Positions 61,839 to 64,000 of a stretch of DNA of 64,000 nt are shown here, one piece after another. Source of the DNA: Phoebastria nigripes. Its lineage: Eukaryota > Chordata > Aves > Procellariiformes > Diomedeidae. The stretch is from assembly GCA_035582835.1 (NCBI GenBank), contig JAYKAV010003103.1:1-64000 (forward strand), written 5' to 3'. The position numbers and the translations under genes were made by a program. The first letter of the stretch is position 1. Every line of letters starts with the position of its first letter. A model generated the notes under the pieces. The model did not search any database and was not told the origin of the DNA. It saw only the letters and a program-made list of their open reading frames with translations.

Positions 61839-64000
61839 TCCTTTTCAGTTAATTACAGCTGTGGCCTTCTTAAATGGATACATAAAATTTAAAAGGAATT
61901 GTTGGTTTATTTGACAAGATCTAAGCAATTTCATAATCAGATTATGATTTTAGTGTGCTTATTTCCTTTGGCTAATAAGCTATTTTTAAAATCTTTGTTT
62001 TGAGATATGTTTTTCTTACATAAAGGAAGTGTTCAGGACCAAGTGTAAAATAAGCATTTGACATACACGCTTTTAGTACTGTGCAGTGACACAGCAGTGT
62101 CACTGCTGTTCCTGCTGATGAAGACTGATCTTATTTTGTTCATGTTCATGCATTTGCTTGTACTTGAACAATTTTATGGAACTATGAAAAAGTAGAATTT
62201 CAACACTCATAATACTAAACAATTTAGAAAAGAACAACTGGAGAATAAAGAAGACCTTAATGCTTCAAGCCCATGAGATTTGGCTTTTCATGTATTTCTG
62301 CTTAAAACTTAGAAAAACTGTTTTCATTGGTGGTTATGAAACAGACATGACTTTGCTATGAAAAAGAATGTTTAGTTTTATATTTGAGCCATTCCTAGTG
62401 AAATAGGGATAATAACATTTCCTTTTTATGTTTTTTTTTTTTCTTTTTAATTATTAGTTAGACAATAATCTGTTCAGAGCAAAGATAGGCTTTCAGAAGT
62501 GTTTAGTACAATTTTGCCTCCATCAAATTATGTTGTCATTATTGTAGTGATGTAATAAATATAGTAGTCACACCAAATAGTCTGTGTACGTTCCACAGAG
62601 CATCAGTGTTTTACTGTTTGCAATGTTACAGTATTTAGTATCATGCAGATCTCCTTGAATTTTCTTTTGGAATTTTCATCTAACAGAGAAAGCAACTATC
62701 TTTTGACATTATAGACATTTTAGAGTGTGGTGTTTCTTTCTTCCCCCCCCCCACCCCCAATATACAAGCATGCAATTCATAGAAATTTTATGGGTTAATG
62801 GTTTCTCTCTCTGTTACAAATCACTAGACGCAGTTTTTCATTGCAAATTGAGTTCTCTCTGCAAAAAATATCAATCCAAGGTATTCAAAATATCAATTCA
62901 AAACACCAGGGCAAATAACTGTAATCTGTACCCCTGTTTCCAAATCTTTTGGAAGTGTACTGAGCAATTATTCAGCATTCTGTTACCAACCCAGACTTCT
63001 TCATGTAACATTATAAAACTGGTTGAAAACAAATAGAATGGAAAGTTTAAAAAAGAATGTATTTTCAACAGTATTCAACAAAAACACGATCTGATCCTTT
63101 TTTTGACCTCTAAAAAACAATACTCCATCCAAAGATAGGGCATCTCTGACTACTATATAATGTATAATTTCTGTTGGTATATCAACCAATTATATACTTC
63201 TGTACAGAGGCACTAGTTAGCTACTCCAGTAGATCAGGACTGAGTGTTCTGAACTGTTTACACAGATCAGTTTCAGATTTTGCTTTATTAAAACCTAGTT
63301 TGTATATGAATTTATATAACAGCACGTAAAGTAGAATTCATGTAATGTAAGCATACCAGAGTTAAACATATAGTCTTAAACTAGTTTAAATATCTGCATT
63401 TTCTCTATATTCCTGAAAGCGAGCTAAGCATATCTGAACAGTGACTTCGGTAAAATAAGCTATTGGTGAGGTGAATTGCTCTCTAGCTGTCAGTCTGTCT
63501 CCATTGACCGTAGAGTTAACAGGAGATCCGATCTTGGTTAGGTAAATGTAGTTTTTGTGACAAGTAATCTGTCAGGGAAAGAATGTGGACCTAGAAGTGC
63601 ATTGTGAATTCTTCAGACTTGTGGGAAATATACACATGGAAAATCAAAAACCAGCCTCAGAATTATGCTAGGGAAATGAGGGAGAGGGCCCATATCCGTA
63701 TGCAACCATTTAGCTCCCAGAGTAAAATTTATAATTTCTCATCAGCTGCTAAAATTCCATCTACATTTTAGGGAAAGAATTCAACAGTAGGAAACAAGAT
63801 TTCCATTAGCCAGCACAATAAGCAGGGAAACACACTAATTAGCCAATAGAAAACAGCAGAGGGAACTCGGGCATCTCCTTCACTGCCCAAAATTCACTGG
63901 TTATTTAAGATGGCAATTAACAGGGTGAAAATTTCTCCTTTTAGGCTGACAGTCTTTCTTTGTGTGGAGAACTGGATCTTTTCCCCATCTGCCTCGTTTG
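61839..64000. other. Unique non-coding stretch to window end
   Basis: AT-rich sequence with no recognised gene. A C run lies at 62744-62758. The last ~250 bases are less AT-rich and include CTAATTAGCCAATAG and GGTTATTTAAGATGGC; they show no open frame of note. Confidence 0.45.

Noticed and set aside
1..64000. CRISPR arrays, operons, bacterial promoters or phage modules
   Set aside because: None is present; the direct repeats are microsatellites, LTRs or ERV-internal arrays, and the repeat content is that of a bird genome.

Overview
The window is non-coding vertebrate DNA from a bird. The evidence is the repeats. There are at least six Chicken Repeat 1 (CR1) LINE copies, several ending in the avian CR1 tail of tandem ATTCTATG units, and several avian-type endogenous retrovirus (ERV) long terminal repeats (LTRs). 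The sequence is AT-rich, has no operons or long open frames, and carries scattered single N bases as in a draft assembly. The species cannot be named. I see no convincing host protein-coding gene, tRNA or rRNA gene; nearly all open frames are short and either occur by chance or are CR1 remnants.

Layout. 1-155: cut end of an ERV LTR. 156-7519: unique sequence. 7520-8092: solo LTR flanked by GATAA. 10137-11485: CR1 with a broken reverse transcriptase, followed by an older LINE relic (about 11535-12060). 15822-16600: degraded LTR. 17614-17760: CR1 tail. 18413-19501: 1,089-bp solo LTR flanked by TGTGG. 25724-27228: LTR-like element flanked by CATTT, with a second solo LTR (26366-26898, flanked by TAAAC) inside it. 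31098-31466: short LTR of a different, class II-like design. 35353-37913: two-LTR ERV flanked by GTAGG, with only 1.38 kb of non-coding interior. 37914-47910: unique sequence. 47911-51243: long CR1 on the minus strand, split by a 929-bp LTR. 52633-53058 and 58242-58696: two CR1 tails of one subfamily in inverted orientation. 60439-61838: CR1 on the minus strand. The rest is unique AT-rich DNA.

The elements do not work together as a pathway; they record successive insertions. Five ERV insertions can be closed exactly because both target-site duplications survive, all 5 bp long. The paired-LTR element keeps a primer-binding site resembling the complement of tRNA-Lys and has no gag, pol or env, so it must have moved using enzymes from another element. 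The most unusual structure is an inverted near-copy of the LTR's own U3 promoter segment, including its CRE-like site, immediately upstream of that element's polypurine tract. Also notable is a repeated ~50-bp GGAGCAG-type motif shared by three otherwise different ERV elements.
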